From positions 62,001 to 126,000 of the forward strand of contig CP054185.1 in the NCBI GenBank assembly GCA_015180985.1: DNA of 64,000 nt. Reading direction: 5' to 3'. Numbering within the stretch: the first letter of the stretch is position 1; each line of letters starts with the position of its first letter. This document shows positions 19,108-27,311 of this stretch, piece after piece. Made by a program: the position numbers and the translations under genes. Below the pieces are notes generated by a model, which saw only the letters and a program-made list of their open reading frames with translations, was not told the origin of the DNA and ran no database searches. The stretch comes from Flammeovirgaceae bacterium (GTDB taxonomy: Bacteria; Bacteroidota; Bacteroidia; Cytophagales; Cyclobacteriaceae).

Positions 19108-21024
19108 CTACCTGATAAGAAATTCAATTCTTCTGTTTAGTTGTTTACCCTCCTCGGTAGTGTTAGGCGCTACCGGGCGCGTATGGCCATAGCCCTTGGA
19201 TACAATCCGTACTTCGGGTATTCCTCTGTTAACCAGGTAGTTGTAAACAGCCTGTGCTCTTCGCTCAGATAACTGCTGGTTGTAGGCCGGGCTACCCGTG
19301 TTATCCGTATGGCCACTTATTTCAATAGAAATAGATGGGTTTTCCTGTAAAAACCTCACAGTCTTCTCCAACTCGGTGATTGACTTTTCTTTTAAATCGT
19401 ATTTATCTGTATCAAAAAACAGGTTTTTTAATATGGCATGAGCCCCACTGACGGCTCTGTCCAAAAGAATATTCTGTGTGATGGGCTCAAAATCGCTGAT
19501 TTCGGAATAGTTGAAATTAAGACTCTGAAATAAGTACCCTGTTTTGGTAACATAAAGTGCATAATCGGCACCCTGGGTTAGCACCATCAGGTATTCGCCA
19601 GTCAGCGAGTCGGATTCAACCACCGATACCCGTTGGTTTTTCTCAATATTATAGAGTTCAATTTTTGCCTTCAGCCGTTGTTCTGTTTTCCTGTCGGCCA
19701 CAACCCCCCGCACATAATTGCTTTTTTGTTTAATCTGTTGCGATTCGGGAATATCAATTTCGTAAATCCTACTACTGGCACCCGCCAGCGTGCTCTCTTC
19801 ATGGGAATAATAGCCCTTCAGGCCATCAGCGGTGATAAATAAGGAGAACTGATCTTCATGATCGTTGAGCGGCCGGCCTAAATTGACCGGGGCAGCCCAT
19901 GTGTCACCGCTCCGTTCTGAAAAAAAAATATCGTAACCGCCAAAACCGGTGTGCCCGGTAGAAGCAAAATACAATACCTGGTCGTTAACATGAATAAAGG
20001 GCGATATCTCATCACCAGGAGTATTTACCGGTGAGCCCAGGTTACGCGCCCGGGTCCACTGCCCGTTGTCGTCAGAAACCGAAACCCAGATGTCTCTCCG
20101 GCCCTGTCCACCCCTGCGATCAGAAACAAAGTACAAGGTTCGTCCATCGGCTGAAAGTGCCGGCTGGGATTCCCATTCAGTTGAATTGACATTGGGTCCC
20201 AGGTTTTTTGGTACAGTCCATTCGTTGCCGATTTTCACCGTTTCATATAAATCGCAACTGCCGAAACTTTGGCGACCCACACAAGATGTAAAGATCAGCT
20301 TCCGGCCATCGGCCGAAATGGTACACGTGCCTTCATTCAAGGCTGAGTTTACATTTTTTGACAGCGACTGCGGCTTGCCCCACCGCCCGTTGCTTTCCTT
20401 GCGGGAAATAACCAGGTCCTCATCGTGTTCAGGCGCATTACCGAGCCTGCGGGTAAATATCAACTCCTGCTGGTCGGCTGTAAGCACCGGAAAATATTGT
20501 AGAGGGAAACAATTTACTGTATCGCTTAGCGGGTGTTGATTATAGTGTGCTTTAAGTGCCAGGTTTTGCTTTGCAAATTCTGCGTTGCGCAGCCATTGCG
20601 AAGCGCGTTCAATTTTCTGCCGATTTTGATTTTCAGCACGTAAAAAATTCTGTAGTGTAACAACCGCGTTATCGTACTGCCCTGTGTTAAGATAGGCCTC
20701 ACCCAAATCAAACCAGATTATGCGTTGCTTTTTAATGTCGGTGGTAAGCGAAGCGGCCGTTTCAAAATGTTGTACCGCCATTGGGTAACGCTTGGTTGAC
20801 ATATACACCAGGCCCAGCCGATAGTACGCCTCCACAAATTTTTTATCGCGGTTTATCGCCTCGTTCAACAAATCGATGGCCTGCTGATACTGCCCCCTTA
20901 CCCGGTAATTATCAGCCTGATTGTACAACTCAATGGCTTTTTTGGATTTGGTGCTTAACCCGGATTGAGCGGGCAGCACAACAGGAACCAAGCAAACCAA
21001 CCATAAAACAAACGCACGATTCAT
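19108..21024 (-). CDS. TPR - PD40 - OmpA-family envelope protein
   Basis: The 638-residue secreted protein begins with a signal peptide (cleavage near LPAQS), then tetratricopeptide repeats to about residue 155, then WD40-like PD40 blades with motifs such as TISADGRKLIFTS, ALSADGRTLYFVSDRRGG and DIFFSERSG. Near residue 430-510 there is a carboxypeptidase-regulatory-like sandwich, and the C-terminal OmpA domain (from about 530) carries SGHTDNTGS and LSERRAQAVYNYL, the peptidoglycan-binding signature. This architecture is common in Bacteroidota, where such proteins tie the outer membrane to peptidoglycan and some (PorE-like) belong to type IX secretion; which kind this is cannot be fixed from sequence alone. 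Its ATG lies 8 bp past the pabC stop. Confidence 0.92.
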   Translation of the reverse strand: MNRAFVLWLVCLVPVVLPAQSGLSTKSKKAIELYNQADNYRVRGQYQQAIDLLNEAINRDKKFVEAYYRLGLVYMSTKRYPMAVQHFETAASLTTDIKKQRIIWFDLGEAYLNTGQYDNAVVTLQNFLRAENQNRQKIERASQWLRNAEFAKQNLALKAHYNQHPLSDTVNCFPLQYFPVLTADQQELIFTRRLGNAPEHDEDLVISRKESNGRWGKPQSLSKNVNSALNEGTCTISADGRKLIFTSCVGRQSFGSCDLYETVKIGNEWTVPKNLGPNVNSTEWESQPALSADGRTLYFVSDRRGGQGRRDIWVSVSDDNGQWTRARNLGSPVNTPGDEISPFIHVNDQVLYFASTGHTGFGGYDIFFSERSGDTWAAPVNLGRPLNDHEDQFSLFITADGLKGYYSHEESTLAGASSRIYEIDIPESQQIKQKSNYVRGVVADRKTEQRLKAKIELYNIEKNQRVSVVESDSLTGEYLMVLTQGADYALYVTKTGYLFQSLNFNYSEISDFEPITQNILLDRAVSGAHAILKNLFFDTDKYDLKEKSITELEKTVRFLQENPSISIEISGHTDNTGSPAYNQQLSERRAQAVYNYLVNRGIPEVRIVSKGYGHTRPVAPNTTEEGKQLNRRIEFLIR

Positions 21025-21032
21025 GACTAAAA

Positions 21033-21632
21033 CTAAAAAAGTATATGCGTTACCGGAAATTCCGGTCCATTAAATCCGACCAAGGCATTAATCAGTTTTA
21101 TTTTTTTAAAACGATTTAAATGGCTTAGCATTAGTTCCTCTTCCTGTATTTCTCCGGCATCGAGTAGTACAGCGCGCATAACTCCGGGAAGCAACGGCAT
21201 AGCGGGGGTTATCCACCGGAGTCCGTCATAAAAAACCACATTATTGTATGAGGTATCGGTAACCAACCCGTTTTTTACAATCAGGATATCGTTAGCCCGG
21301 CCTCGTTTATTAAATAGCATATCCAGTTTGCTTCGATCCGCATATTTATAATCATACTTGATCGCATTATCATACATTACTTTTAACGAGTGAATTGGCA
21401 TCGCCTTATACGGAATTAATTCATGCTGCCATTCACCATCGGTTGTGTATACCACACGGTATTTATAAATTCCGTTTTGGGGAACGACTAACTTCTTTAT
21501 TACTGTTTTAAGGATAACCTGATTTTGGCTTCCTGCAAGTTTCTGCACGGTGTTGTCCATGCGGTGCTGGTGGTACGGCAGGTGATGAAACACACCGTTC
21601 TCTAACCGGATAGACTCAATTAACCGGTACAT
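21033..21632 (-). CDS. pabC: Aminodeoxychorismate lyase-like class IV aminotransferase
   Basis: The product (200 residues from the chosen ATG) belongs to the fold-type IV PLP enzymes. It shows DTSYNNVVFYDGLRWITP followed by LLPGVMRAVLL, the family C-terminal signature, and YKYADRS in the region that holds the PLP lysine. It is short compared with E. coli PabC (about 270), a form seen in Bacteroidota. The open frame extends 29 codons upstream into pabB, but MYRLIESIRLENGVFHHL is the natural start, giving a 17-bp overlap with pabB. PabC removes pyruvate from aminodeoxychorismate to give p-aminobenzoate for folate, which fits folD and pabB upstream. Confidence 0.85.
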   Translation of the reverse strand: MYRLIESIRLENGVFHHLPYHQHRMDNTVQKLAGSQNQVILKTVIKKLVVPQNGIYKYRVVYTTDGEWQHELIPYKAMPIHSLKVMYDNAIKYDYKYADRSKLDMLFNKRGRANDILIVKNGLVTDTSYNNVVFYDGLRWITPAMPLLPGVMRAVLLDAGEIQEEELMLSHLNRFKKIKLINALVGFNGPEFPVTHILF

Positions 21633-22587
21633 ATATTTTATCAAGCAGTTCCTGATACTCCTTTGCTGCTTCACTCTGCGTGGTAATGCCCCCTCCGCTG
21701 CGATAGTAATATCGACCATCCTGGTGTTCGATAAACCGGATCATAACACCGCTGTCCAGGTTAATACCATCAAAATAACCCAGAACGCCCGAATAAAATC
21801 CCCGATCGCAGCCCTCAGCAGCACGAATAACAGAGCATGTTTTTAATTTCGGGGCGCCACTAACGGAGCCGGCTGGTAAAAGCTTTACCAACAGGGTGCC
21901 CAACTGGCAGTGGAAATCATCCGGCAGCCGGCCGGTTATCTCCGAACTCACCTGCAATAACCTGGCGCGATTTGTTTTGATTTCTTCCACATAGCGGAAA
22001 CGCGTTACCTCTACTGCTGTCGCCACCTGGCTCAGATCGTTGCGTATCAGATCAACAATGGTAACGTGCTCAGCTTTTTCTTTTGGATCATTTAGAATCT
22101 GGTCGGTCGCATAAGGAACCGAGGCATCAATCGTGCCCTTCATGGGGTATGCATAAATTTTATTGCCCCGAATCTGCACAAACGTTTCTGGCGAAAAAAC
22201 AATAAACTCATTTTGGTACCAGCACTTGTATCGGGCCTGAGCCCTGTTAAAAATTTCCTGCAGGGAGCAATTCAATCCAACCGGAGTTTTTACGGTAAGA
22301 TTCAGCAAAAAGGAATCGCCATAACCGAGGTGATGCTGTACCCGCTTAAAACGGGTTTCGTATTCCTGAAAAGAAATTGGAAACAGTTGTAAATCAACCG
22401 AACCTGACGGCCTCGTCAATATCGGGCTATTTGAGAAACCATTAATGGAATATTGCAATACGTTAGGATCAACCTCATCCAGCCGGAAAGCCAGGGGTTG
22501 GTTCAATTCAAAATCGGTAAGAAAGAAAAAGGGTGTTCGCGAAGCGCCCCAGGTATTTAATGCCGAAACAAATTGCTCCAGGTTCAA
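21616..22587 (-). CDS. pabB: Aminodeoxychorismate synthase component I (chorismate-binding)
   Basis: PabB aminates chorismate on the way to p-aminobenzoate. The 323-residue protein has the C-terminal chorismate-binding core: PMKGTIDAS, EHVTIVDLIRNDLSQVA, the PAGSVSGAPK motif and a final RSGGGITTQSEAAKEYQE. These are the core signatures of the anthranilate/aminodeoxychorismate synthase family. The N-terminal regulatory half of classical PabB (about 450 residues) is missing, which is the usual short form in Bacteroidota. No glutaminase partner (pabA) is in the window, so it may use free ammonia or a PabA encoded elsewhere. The start codon is TTG, two bases after the queE stop. Confidence 0.93.
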   Translation of the reverse strand: MNLEQFVSALNTWGASRTPFFFLTDFELNQPLAFRLDEVDPNVLQYSINGFSNSPILTRPSGSVDLQLFPISFQEYETRFKRVQHHLGYGDSFLLNLTVKTPVGLNCSLQEIFNRAQARYKCWYQNEFIVFSPETFVQIRGNKIYAYPMKGTIDASVPYATDQILNDPKEKAEHVTIVDLIRNDLSQVATAVEVTRFRYVEEIKTNRARLLQVSSEITGRLPDDFHCQLGTLLVKLLPAGSVSGAPKLKTCSVIRAAEGCDRGFYSGVLGYFDGINLDSGVMIRFIEHQDGRYYYRSGGGITTQSEAAKEYQELLDKIYVPVN

Positions 22588-22589
22588 CG

Positions 22590-23207
22590 TTAAGGTATAT
22601 TCATGTACTTATGCACCTGCAATGAAATACGCCAATGCGGATTGGTCTTGCAGTAATCAATGATTAGCGGCAGCATTTCTTTTTCTTTTGACCATTCCGG
22701 CTGCAGAAAAAGTTTGCAATCTTTACTTACCCGTTCGGCATGCTCGGCAGCCCATGCAAAATCACTCTTATTATATATAATGATTTTCAACTCATCAGCC
22801 CGGTTATAAATTGAATCAACCGGGGGTTTGAATTTTTTAGGTGAAAGCGTAATCCAATCCCAAACCCCGGTTAACGGGTAAGCACCCGAGGTTTCGATGT
22901 GCGTGCGCATCCCGGTAGTACGCAAGCCCTCAGTTAATGGCTTCAGATCATACAGGGCAGGTTCACCTCCGGTAATTACGGCCATCGGGGCCGATGACGA
23001 TTTTGCACGAGCCACGATGGTATCAACATGTACCAGCGGATGAGCCGAAGCATCCCACGATTCTTTAACATCGCACCAAACACAACCCACATCACAACCA
23101 CCCAGCCGGATAAAATATGCCGCACATCCCTGATAAAAACCCTCACCCTGAATAGTGTAGAAGTCTTCCATGAGGGGCAGCACAACGGTTGAGGCAGGAG
23201 TAACCAT
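22590..23207 (-). CDS. queE: 7-carboxy-7-deazaguanine synthase, radical SAM enzyme
   Basis: QueE converts 6-carboxytetrahydropterin (the QueD product) to 7-carboxy-7-deazaguanine in the queuosine pathway. The 205-residue protein is the short form typical of the family. It has EDFYTIQGEGFYQG at the N-terminus and the cluster motif CDVGCVWCD (CxxxCxxC) that binds the [4Fe-4S] cluster, followed by ITGGEPALYD, the SAM-binding GGE motif. queC, queF and tgt are not in the window. It is preceded by folD (32 bp) and followed after 2 bp by pabB, so the operon mixes queuosine and folate genes that both draw on pterin chemistry. Confidence 0.93.
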   Translation of the reverse strand: MVTPASTVVLPLMEDFYTIQGEGFYQGCAAYFIRLGGCDVGCVWCDVKESWDASAHPLVHVDTIVARAKSSSAPMAVITGGEPALYDLKPLTEGLRTTGMRTHIETSGAYPLTGVWDWITLSPKKFKPPVDSIYNRADELKIIIYNKSDFAWAAEHAERVSKDCKLFLQPEWSKEKEMLPLIIDYCKTNPHWRISLQVHKYMNIP

Positions 23208-23239
23208 AATCAGGATTAGTTCAAAGCACCTGAACCAAC

Positions 23240-24127
23240 TTATGAATTGCGAAGTTCAGTGGCCCGCAGCGTATTTAACAACAGCGATGCGATAGTCATT
23301 GGGCCAACACCGCCCGGTACGGGCGTAATCATGGAACATTTCGGGGCAACGTTTTTAAAATCCACATCGCCTTTTATGGCATATCCGTTTTTATATTGAG
23401 GTCCTTCTACCCGGGTTGTTCCAACATCAATTACGATAGCTCCTTCTTTCACCATATCAGCCGTAATCAAACCGGGTTTGCCCACCGCCACAATTAAAAT
23501 ATCGGCACGCCTTGTAAAATCGGCTAACCCCTTTGTGTATTTGTGGCATACCGTTACCGTAGCCCGGCCGTGTTCTACCAACATCATACTAAGAGGTGCC
23601 CCCACTAACCTGCTGGCCCCAACCACAACACAGTGCCTGCCTTCAGTTTCAACACGATAGCGTTTAAGCAACTCCATCACCCCAAACGGAGTAGCCGGCA
23701 GCAGCAACGGATTTTTTGATACAATACTCCCGAAATTGCGGTTGGTAAAACCATCCACATCCTTATCGGGCTTAATGTGTTCGGTAATTTTTTCTACCGA
23801 AATGTGAGGAGGCAACGGCAGTTGAACAATAAAGCCATCCACATCCGGATCTTTATTAACCTGATCGATATGCTTGAGTAATTTGTCTTCGCTGATGGTA
23901 TCCGCAAAGCGCATCATGGTGTAGTGAAAGCCCACTTCTTTGCAGGCTTTTACTTTATGATCGACATACGTTTGGCTGGCCCCATCATCGCCTACCAAAA
24001 TGATAGCCAGGTGCGGAATTTTGCCGCCTGCTTTTTTAATTTCGTTTACGCGTTGAATGATTTCTTCCTTAATCTCAGAAGCGACCTTTCGTCCGTCAAT
24101 CAGCGTGTAAGTTGATGTTTCTGTCAT
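23240..24127 (-). CDS. folD: Bifunctional methylenetetrahydrofolate dehydrogenase / methenyltetrahydrofolate cyclohydrolase
   Basis: FolD interconverts 5,10-methylene- and 10-formyl-tetrahydrofolate with NADP. The 295-residue protein matches the family in length and motifs: QTYVDHKVKACKEVGF with the catalytic lysine, DGFIVQLPLPPH, NADP-binding VVGASRLVGAPLSMML, and the C-terminal TPVPGGVGPMTIA. ATG start, one base after the stop of the 63-residue ORF upstream. It fits the neighbouring pabB and pabC as a folate cluster. Confidence 0.98.
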   Translation of the reverse strand: MTETSTYTLIDGRKVASEIKEEIIQRVNEIKKAGGKIPHLAIILVGDDGASQTYVDHKVKACKEVGFHYTMMRFADTISEDKLLKHIDQVNKDPDVDGFIVQLPLPPHISVEKITEHIKPDKDVDGFTNRNFGSIVSKNPLLLPATPFGVMELLKRYRVETEGRHCVVVGASRLVGAPLSMMLVEHGRATVTVCHKYTKGLADFTRRADILIVAVGKPGLITADMVKEGAIVIDVGTTRVEGPQYKNGYAIKGDVDFKNVAPKCSMITPVPGGVGPMTIASLLLNTLRATELRNS

Positions 24128-24128
24128 T

Positions 24129-24320
24129 TTATGCTTTTCGTTTAAGCCTCCTGGTTTCTACCCACAGTTCGATAAACTCACCTGCAATTTTTCTATGGAG
24201 GGCTTTGATTTTGAGTAATTCGATTTTCTTTTTTGAAAGTTTGGCTTCCAAACGATTTACCTGTTCACTCCATTTGTTTTGAGTTCCTGACCTCCCCTGC
24301 CTTGATTTAGTTTTTGCCAT
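24129..24320 (-). CDS. Small basic coiled-coil-like protein, unknown
   Basis: This 63-residue ORF ends one base before the folD start. The product is strongly basic (Lys/Arg rich) with a heptad-like central helix (VNRLEAKLSKKKIELLKIKA) and a conserved-looking tail EFIELWVETRRLKRKA. It has no Cys and no membrane segment. It starts inside the final codons of a second tiny ORF (24307-24444) in another frame. Its place in a tight run of genes on the same strand and its start spacing support a real gene, but I recognise no family and cannot exclude a chance ORF. It may bind nucleic acid because of its charge; that is only inference. Confidence 0.55.
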   Translation of the reverse strand: MAKTKSRQGRSGTQNKWSEQVNRLEAKLSKKKIELLKIKALHRKIAGEFIELWVETRRLKRKA

Positions 24321-24444
24321 TCTTGATTTGACTAAGGAAATAACGGATCAGTTGAGCTTGCATCCGGATAAACTCACGTTGGTTTTTAATGGACTGCTCT
24401 AATTTTCTGTTGAATGATTCCAGGTTTTTATCAAGTCTTTCCAC
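24307..24444 (-). CDS. Candidate 45-residue ORF between lepA and the 63-residue ORF
   Basis: An open frame from GTG (24442-24444) to TAA (24307-24309) encodes 45 residues beginning VERLDKNLESFNRKLEQS and ending YFLSQIKNGKN. It starts 9 bp past the lepA stop, is preceded by a purine-rich stretch, and overlaps the next ATG by 14 bp, an arrangement typical of translational coupling. The predicted product is an amphipathic helix with both acidic and basic residues. The GTG start and short length leave doubt; an alternative is that this is the leader part of a gene whose frame shifts into the 63-residue ORF. Confidence 0.4.
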   Translation of the reverse strand: MERLDKNLESFNRKLEQSIKNQREFIRMQAQLIRYFLSQIKNGKN

Positions 24445-24453
24445 CCTGCGAAG

Positions 24454-26238
24454 TTAATCAATCTTCAGCACTGCCATAAAGGCCTCCTGGGGTATTTCCA
24501 CATTGCCCACCTGGCGCATGCGCTTCTTTCCTTTCTTTTGTTTTTCCAGCAGTTTACGCTTACGCGTGATGTCTCCACCATAGCATTTTGCCAACACGTT
24601 TTTGCGAAGCGCCTTAACGGTTTCACGGGCAACGATCTTCTGACCGATAGCCGCCTGGATGGCTATTTCAAACATCTGGCGAGGCAGTAATTCGCGCAGT
24701 TTTTCACAAAGTTTTTTACCCCACTCGTACGCTTTGCTGCGGTGCACAATAGCCGAAAGGGCATCTACCTTCTCTCCGTTTAACTGGATATCCAGCTTTA
24801 CCATATCGGATTCACGGAAACCAATCAGGTGGTAATCGAGCGAGGCATATCCTTTCGAAATCGTTTTTAGCTTATCAAAGAAGTCGAACACAATTTCTGC
24901 CAGCGGCATTTCAAACGTCATCTCTACCCGGTCGGTGGTGAGGTATGACTGGTTTTTGATCACTCCGCGTTTGTCCATACACAGTTTAATGATGGGTCCG
25001 ATAAACTCGGCTTTCGTAATAATCTGTGCTTTGATGTAGGGTTCTTCAATGTGATCAACCGTATTGGGCTCCGGCATTTCGGAGGGTGCGTTGATTTCAT
25101 ACATGGAGCCATCGGTTTTAATGGCGCGGAACTGCACAGATGGAACCGTGGTAATAACCGTCATGCCAAACTCACGTTCCAGGCGTTCCTGGATAATCTC
25201 CATGTGAAGCATGCCGAGAAAACCACAGCGAAAACCAAAACCCAGGGCAGCGGAAGTTTCAGGTTCCCAAACCAGCGAAGCATCATTCAACTGAAGTTTT
25301 TCCATGGAAGCCCGCAGTTCTTCAAACTCGGTGGTATCAACCGGATAAATTCCGGCAAACACCATGGGCTTTACATTTTCAAAACCTTTTACGGCTTCGC
25401 CCGGGCGGTCGGCATGGGTAATCGTATCGCCCACATGCACTTCGCTGGCCACTTTAATTCCGGAGATGAGGTATCCTACATTGCCGGCATGGATGTGATG
25501 AAGCGGATGCTTCTCCAGTTTCAGTACACCTATCTCGTCTGCCGTGTACTCCTTTCCTGTACTAACAAACTTTACTTTGTCTCCCTTTTTTATCGATCCG
25601 TTAAATACGCGGAAATAAACTTCAATGCCGCGAAACGAGTTAAATACTGAATCGAAAATCATAGCCTGAAGTGGGGCGTTCGGATCGCCCTTCGGAGGTT
25701 TTATGCGCTCAACAACGGCTCGCAGAATATCGTCAATACCAATACCCTCCTTGGCGCTGGCGCGAATCACATCCTCAGGTTTACAGCCAATCAGGTCAAC
25801 GATTTCATCGGTAACCTCTTCGGGCATGGCGTGCGGAAGATCAATTTTATTAAGCACGGGTATTATTTCCAGATCGTGCTCCAATGCCAGGTAAAGATTG
25901 GAAATGGTTTGGGCTTCAATACCCTGGCTGGCATCAACAATCAGTAACGCCCCTTCGCAGGCTGCAATGGAGCGCGATACCTCGTATGAAAAGTCAACAT
26001 GGCCCGGGGTGTCAATCAGGTTCAGGATGTAATCCTTTCCATCCATCTTGTAATTCATCTGGATGGCGTGGGCTTTTATGGTAATGCCCTTTTCACGTTC
26101 CAGGTCCATATTATCAAGCACCTGGTCCTGCATCTGCCGGTCCGTTAATGTTCCGGTTGCCTCTAACAGCCTGTCGGCCAGCGTACTTTTACCGTGGTCA
26201 ATGTGGGCAATAATGCAAAAATTGCGGATGTTCTCCAT
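24454..26238 (-). CDS. lepA: Elongation factor 4 (LepA), back-translocating ribosomal GTPase
   Basis: LepA is a ribosome-binding GTPase that acts on stalled or misplaced translation and on ribosome assembly. The 594-residue protein is normal length. G1 is [16 protein letters not shown] (residues about 11-26), G2/G3 include [14 protein letters not shown], and G4 is NKIDLP. The LepA-specific C-terminal domain is present with [21 protein letters not shown] good promoter lies upstream, and the two tiny ORFs and folD follow within a few bases, so lepA probably heads this operon. Confidence 0.98.
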   Translation of the reverse strand: MENIRNFCIIAHIDHGKSTLADRLLEATGTLTDRQMQDQVLDNMDLEREKGITIKAHAIQMNYKMDGKDYILNLIDTPGHVDFSYEVSRSIAACEGALLIVDASQGIEAQTISNLYLALEHDLEIIPVLNKIDLPHAMPEEVTDEIVDLIGCKPEDVIRASAKEGIGIDDILRAVVERIKPPKGDPNAPLQAMIFDSVFNSFRGIEVYFRVFNGSIKKGDKVKFVSTGKEYTADEIGVLKLEKHPLHHIHAGNVGYLISGIKVASEVHVGDTITHADRPGEAVKGFENVKPMVFAGIYPVDTTEFEELRASMEKLQLNDASLVWEPETSAALGFGFRCGFLGMLHMEIIQERLEREFGMTVITTVPSVQFRAIKTDGSMYEINAPSEMPEPNTVDHIEEPYIKAQIITKAEFIGPIIKLCMDKRGVIKNQSYLTTDRVEMTFEMPLAEIVFDFFDKLKTISKGYASLDYHLIGFRESDMVKLDIQLNGEKVDALSAIVHRSKAYEWGKKLCEKLRELLPRQMFEIAIQAAIGQKIVARETVKALRKNVLAKCYGGDITRKRKLLEKQKKGKKRMRQVGNVEIPQEAFMAVLKID

Positions 26239-26269
26239 ACCCGTCAGTTCCTCGAAAAATTTTGAGCCA

Positions 26270-26297
26270 CAAAAGTACGATAAATGGCCAAAACCAA
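26270..26297 (-). promoter_or_regulatory. Promoter of the lepA operon
   Basis: On the minus strand TTG (26295-26297) is followed after 17 bases by TACTTTTG (26270-26277), an exact TAnnTTTG. It lies 32 bases before the lepA ATG, leaving a short leader, and is just outside the RES toxin gene that ends at 26302. Confidence 0.65.
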
Positions 26298-26301
26298 CCC
26301 A

Positions 26302-26757
26302 TTATCGTACAATGCGTTGATCAAGCTTTAGCGGATAAACCTTCCAAACAATCTTCCGAAAGTCAGCAGCAAGCGGATTGATTACATAATTAACCGATGT
26401 GCGATCGACCACCGAAGGAACGGCAAAGCTAACAACACCTTTTGCCAGTAATGCATCGCCATAGCGTTGCGAGGCTTTGCCTGCAGGCAGGCTATCCCAG
26501 CCAGCAGGCAAGTGGCTGAGTTCCGGGTAGAAAATCAGGATATCAGGAATAGTAAACTCCTGAACAGAATACAACACGTACCGTTCAGCCGCAAAAAGTT
26601 CCGGATCAACGGTGAGTCGCTCCAGTAAACCCGATGCAACCGAACTGCTTGCATAGAGAGCCGGGCAGCCGGCAGAATTCCAGCGGCCGCCATACCGTTT
26701 GGCCCCTTCACCGCTACCATCGCAAAACACGGTTCGCGCAATGCGGTACGCCTTCAT
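26302..26757 (-). CDS. RES-domain toxin (NAD-degrading type)
   Basis: The 151-residue protein is a RES domain, named for conserved Arg, Glu and Ser. Here Arg5 (in MKAYRIAR), the GGRWNS motif at residues 23-28, and Glu46 in GLLERLTVD are in place, and the C-terminal VNYVINPLAADF resembles the family NP motif. Characterised RES toxins break down NAD, arresting growth. Its ATG overlaps the antitoxin stop by 4 bp, the usual antitoxin-first arrangement. The length is family-typical and no truncation is seen, so an active toxin is likely. The next gene downstream, lepA, has its own promoter and is independent. Confidence 0.92.
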   Translation of the reverse strand: MKAYRIARTVFCDGSGEGAKRYGGRWNSAGCPALYASSSVASGLLERLTVDPELFAAERYVLYSVQEFTIPDILIFYPELSHLPAGWDSLPAGKASQRYGDALLAKGVVSFAVPSVVDRTSVNYVINPLAADFRKIVWKVYPLKLDQRIVR

Positions 26758-27236
26758 ACGGCAACACCATGTTGCAACCGCATGATTTCAGTTTTCAACA
26801 TGGTAATACCTTCCGATACATCAATTAAGTCAAGCGGACGGATATTACCCAGGCTGAATAACGGGCGGTCCATCCACCTGCGAAAACCTTCCAAACCAAA
26901 ATAGCCGATACCCGCAGCATAGAGTTCGGCCAGCGCATACATTTTTTCTGACTGAACCGAATCAAAAACATCGGTTCGCTGAATAGTTTTTGATGAAACT
27001 GCCAGCGCAGAGGCCAGTGTTTCGTTGTCCAGGCCCGTTACTTCTTTTAGGCGATCGAATACACTTTTTTTAAAGCCAGACCGGAAAGTGCTGATACGAT
27101 TGAGCGGTTCCGTTATACTGCCCGGTTCAACGCCCAAAACTGAGAAAACCGAAACCGGTTCACTTAAATTATAGGCGAAAGCCGGTTCACTAACCGATGA
27201 AAACTGCCTCCTTTTGGAGTATTTTTTAGGTTTCAC
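26754..27236 (-). CDS. Xre/MbcA/ParS-family antitoxin of the RES toxin
   Basis: This 160-residue protein has a helix-turn-helix region in the middle (GLDNETLASALAVSSKTIQR) and the C-terminal DUF2384 toxin-binding domain with GYFGLEGFRRWMDRPLFSLG and NIRPLDLIDVSEG. It is the DNA-binding antitoxin that would neutralise the RES toxin and repress the operon. The start codon appears to be GTG at 27234-27236, since the first in-frame ATG is far inside. The first 60 residues are an extended N-terminus rich in Ser, Arg and Lys. A palindromic operator candidate lies directly upstream of the start. Confidence 0.93.
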   Translation of the reverse strand: MKPKKYSKRRQFSSVSEPAFAYNLSEPVSVFSVLGVEPGSITEPLNRISTFRSGFKKSVFDRLKEVTGLDNETLASALAVSSKTIQRTDVFDSVQSEKMYALAELYAAGIGYFGLEGFRRWMDRPLFSLGNIRPLDLIDVSEGITMLKTEIMRLQHGVAV

Positions 27237-27242
27237 TGAAGT

Positions 27243-27264
27243 TTAGTGGATAATTGTCCACTAA
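27243..27264. promoter_or_regulatory. Operator candidate of the RES-Xre pair
   Basis: TTAGTGGA (27243-27250) and TCCACTAA (27257-27264) form a perfect 8-bp inverted repeat with a 6-base spacer, 7 bases before the antitoxin start. On the minus strand it overlaps a -7-like TATATTAG (27261-27268). Further half-site-like TTCACTAA copies lie at 27290-27297 and, inside the antitoxin gene, at 27186-27193. This suits autorepression by the Xre antitoxin. Confidence 0.6.
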
Positions 27265-27311
27265 TATAACGCAATTTGTCCTCCAACGATTCACTAAATG
27301 AAAACTATTTT

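Noticed and set aside
21633-21719. N-terminal extension of PabC into pabB (29 codons)
   Set aside because: It is the antiregister of pabB coding sequence; the ATG at 21632 gives the normal family N-terminus and a usual short overlap.
25051-25650. 199-codon plus-strand open frame opposite lepA
   Set aside because: It is the antisense shadow of the highly conserved lepA; the translation is not protein-like in composition.
26302-27236. Possible phage or mobile origin of the RES-Xre pair
   Set aside because: No integrase, transposase, target-site duplication or shift in base composition is visible around the pair.
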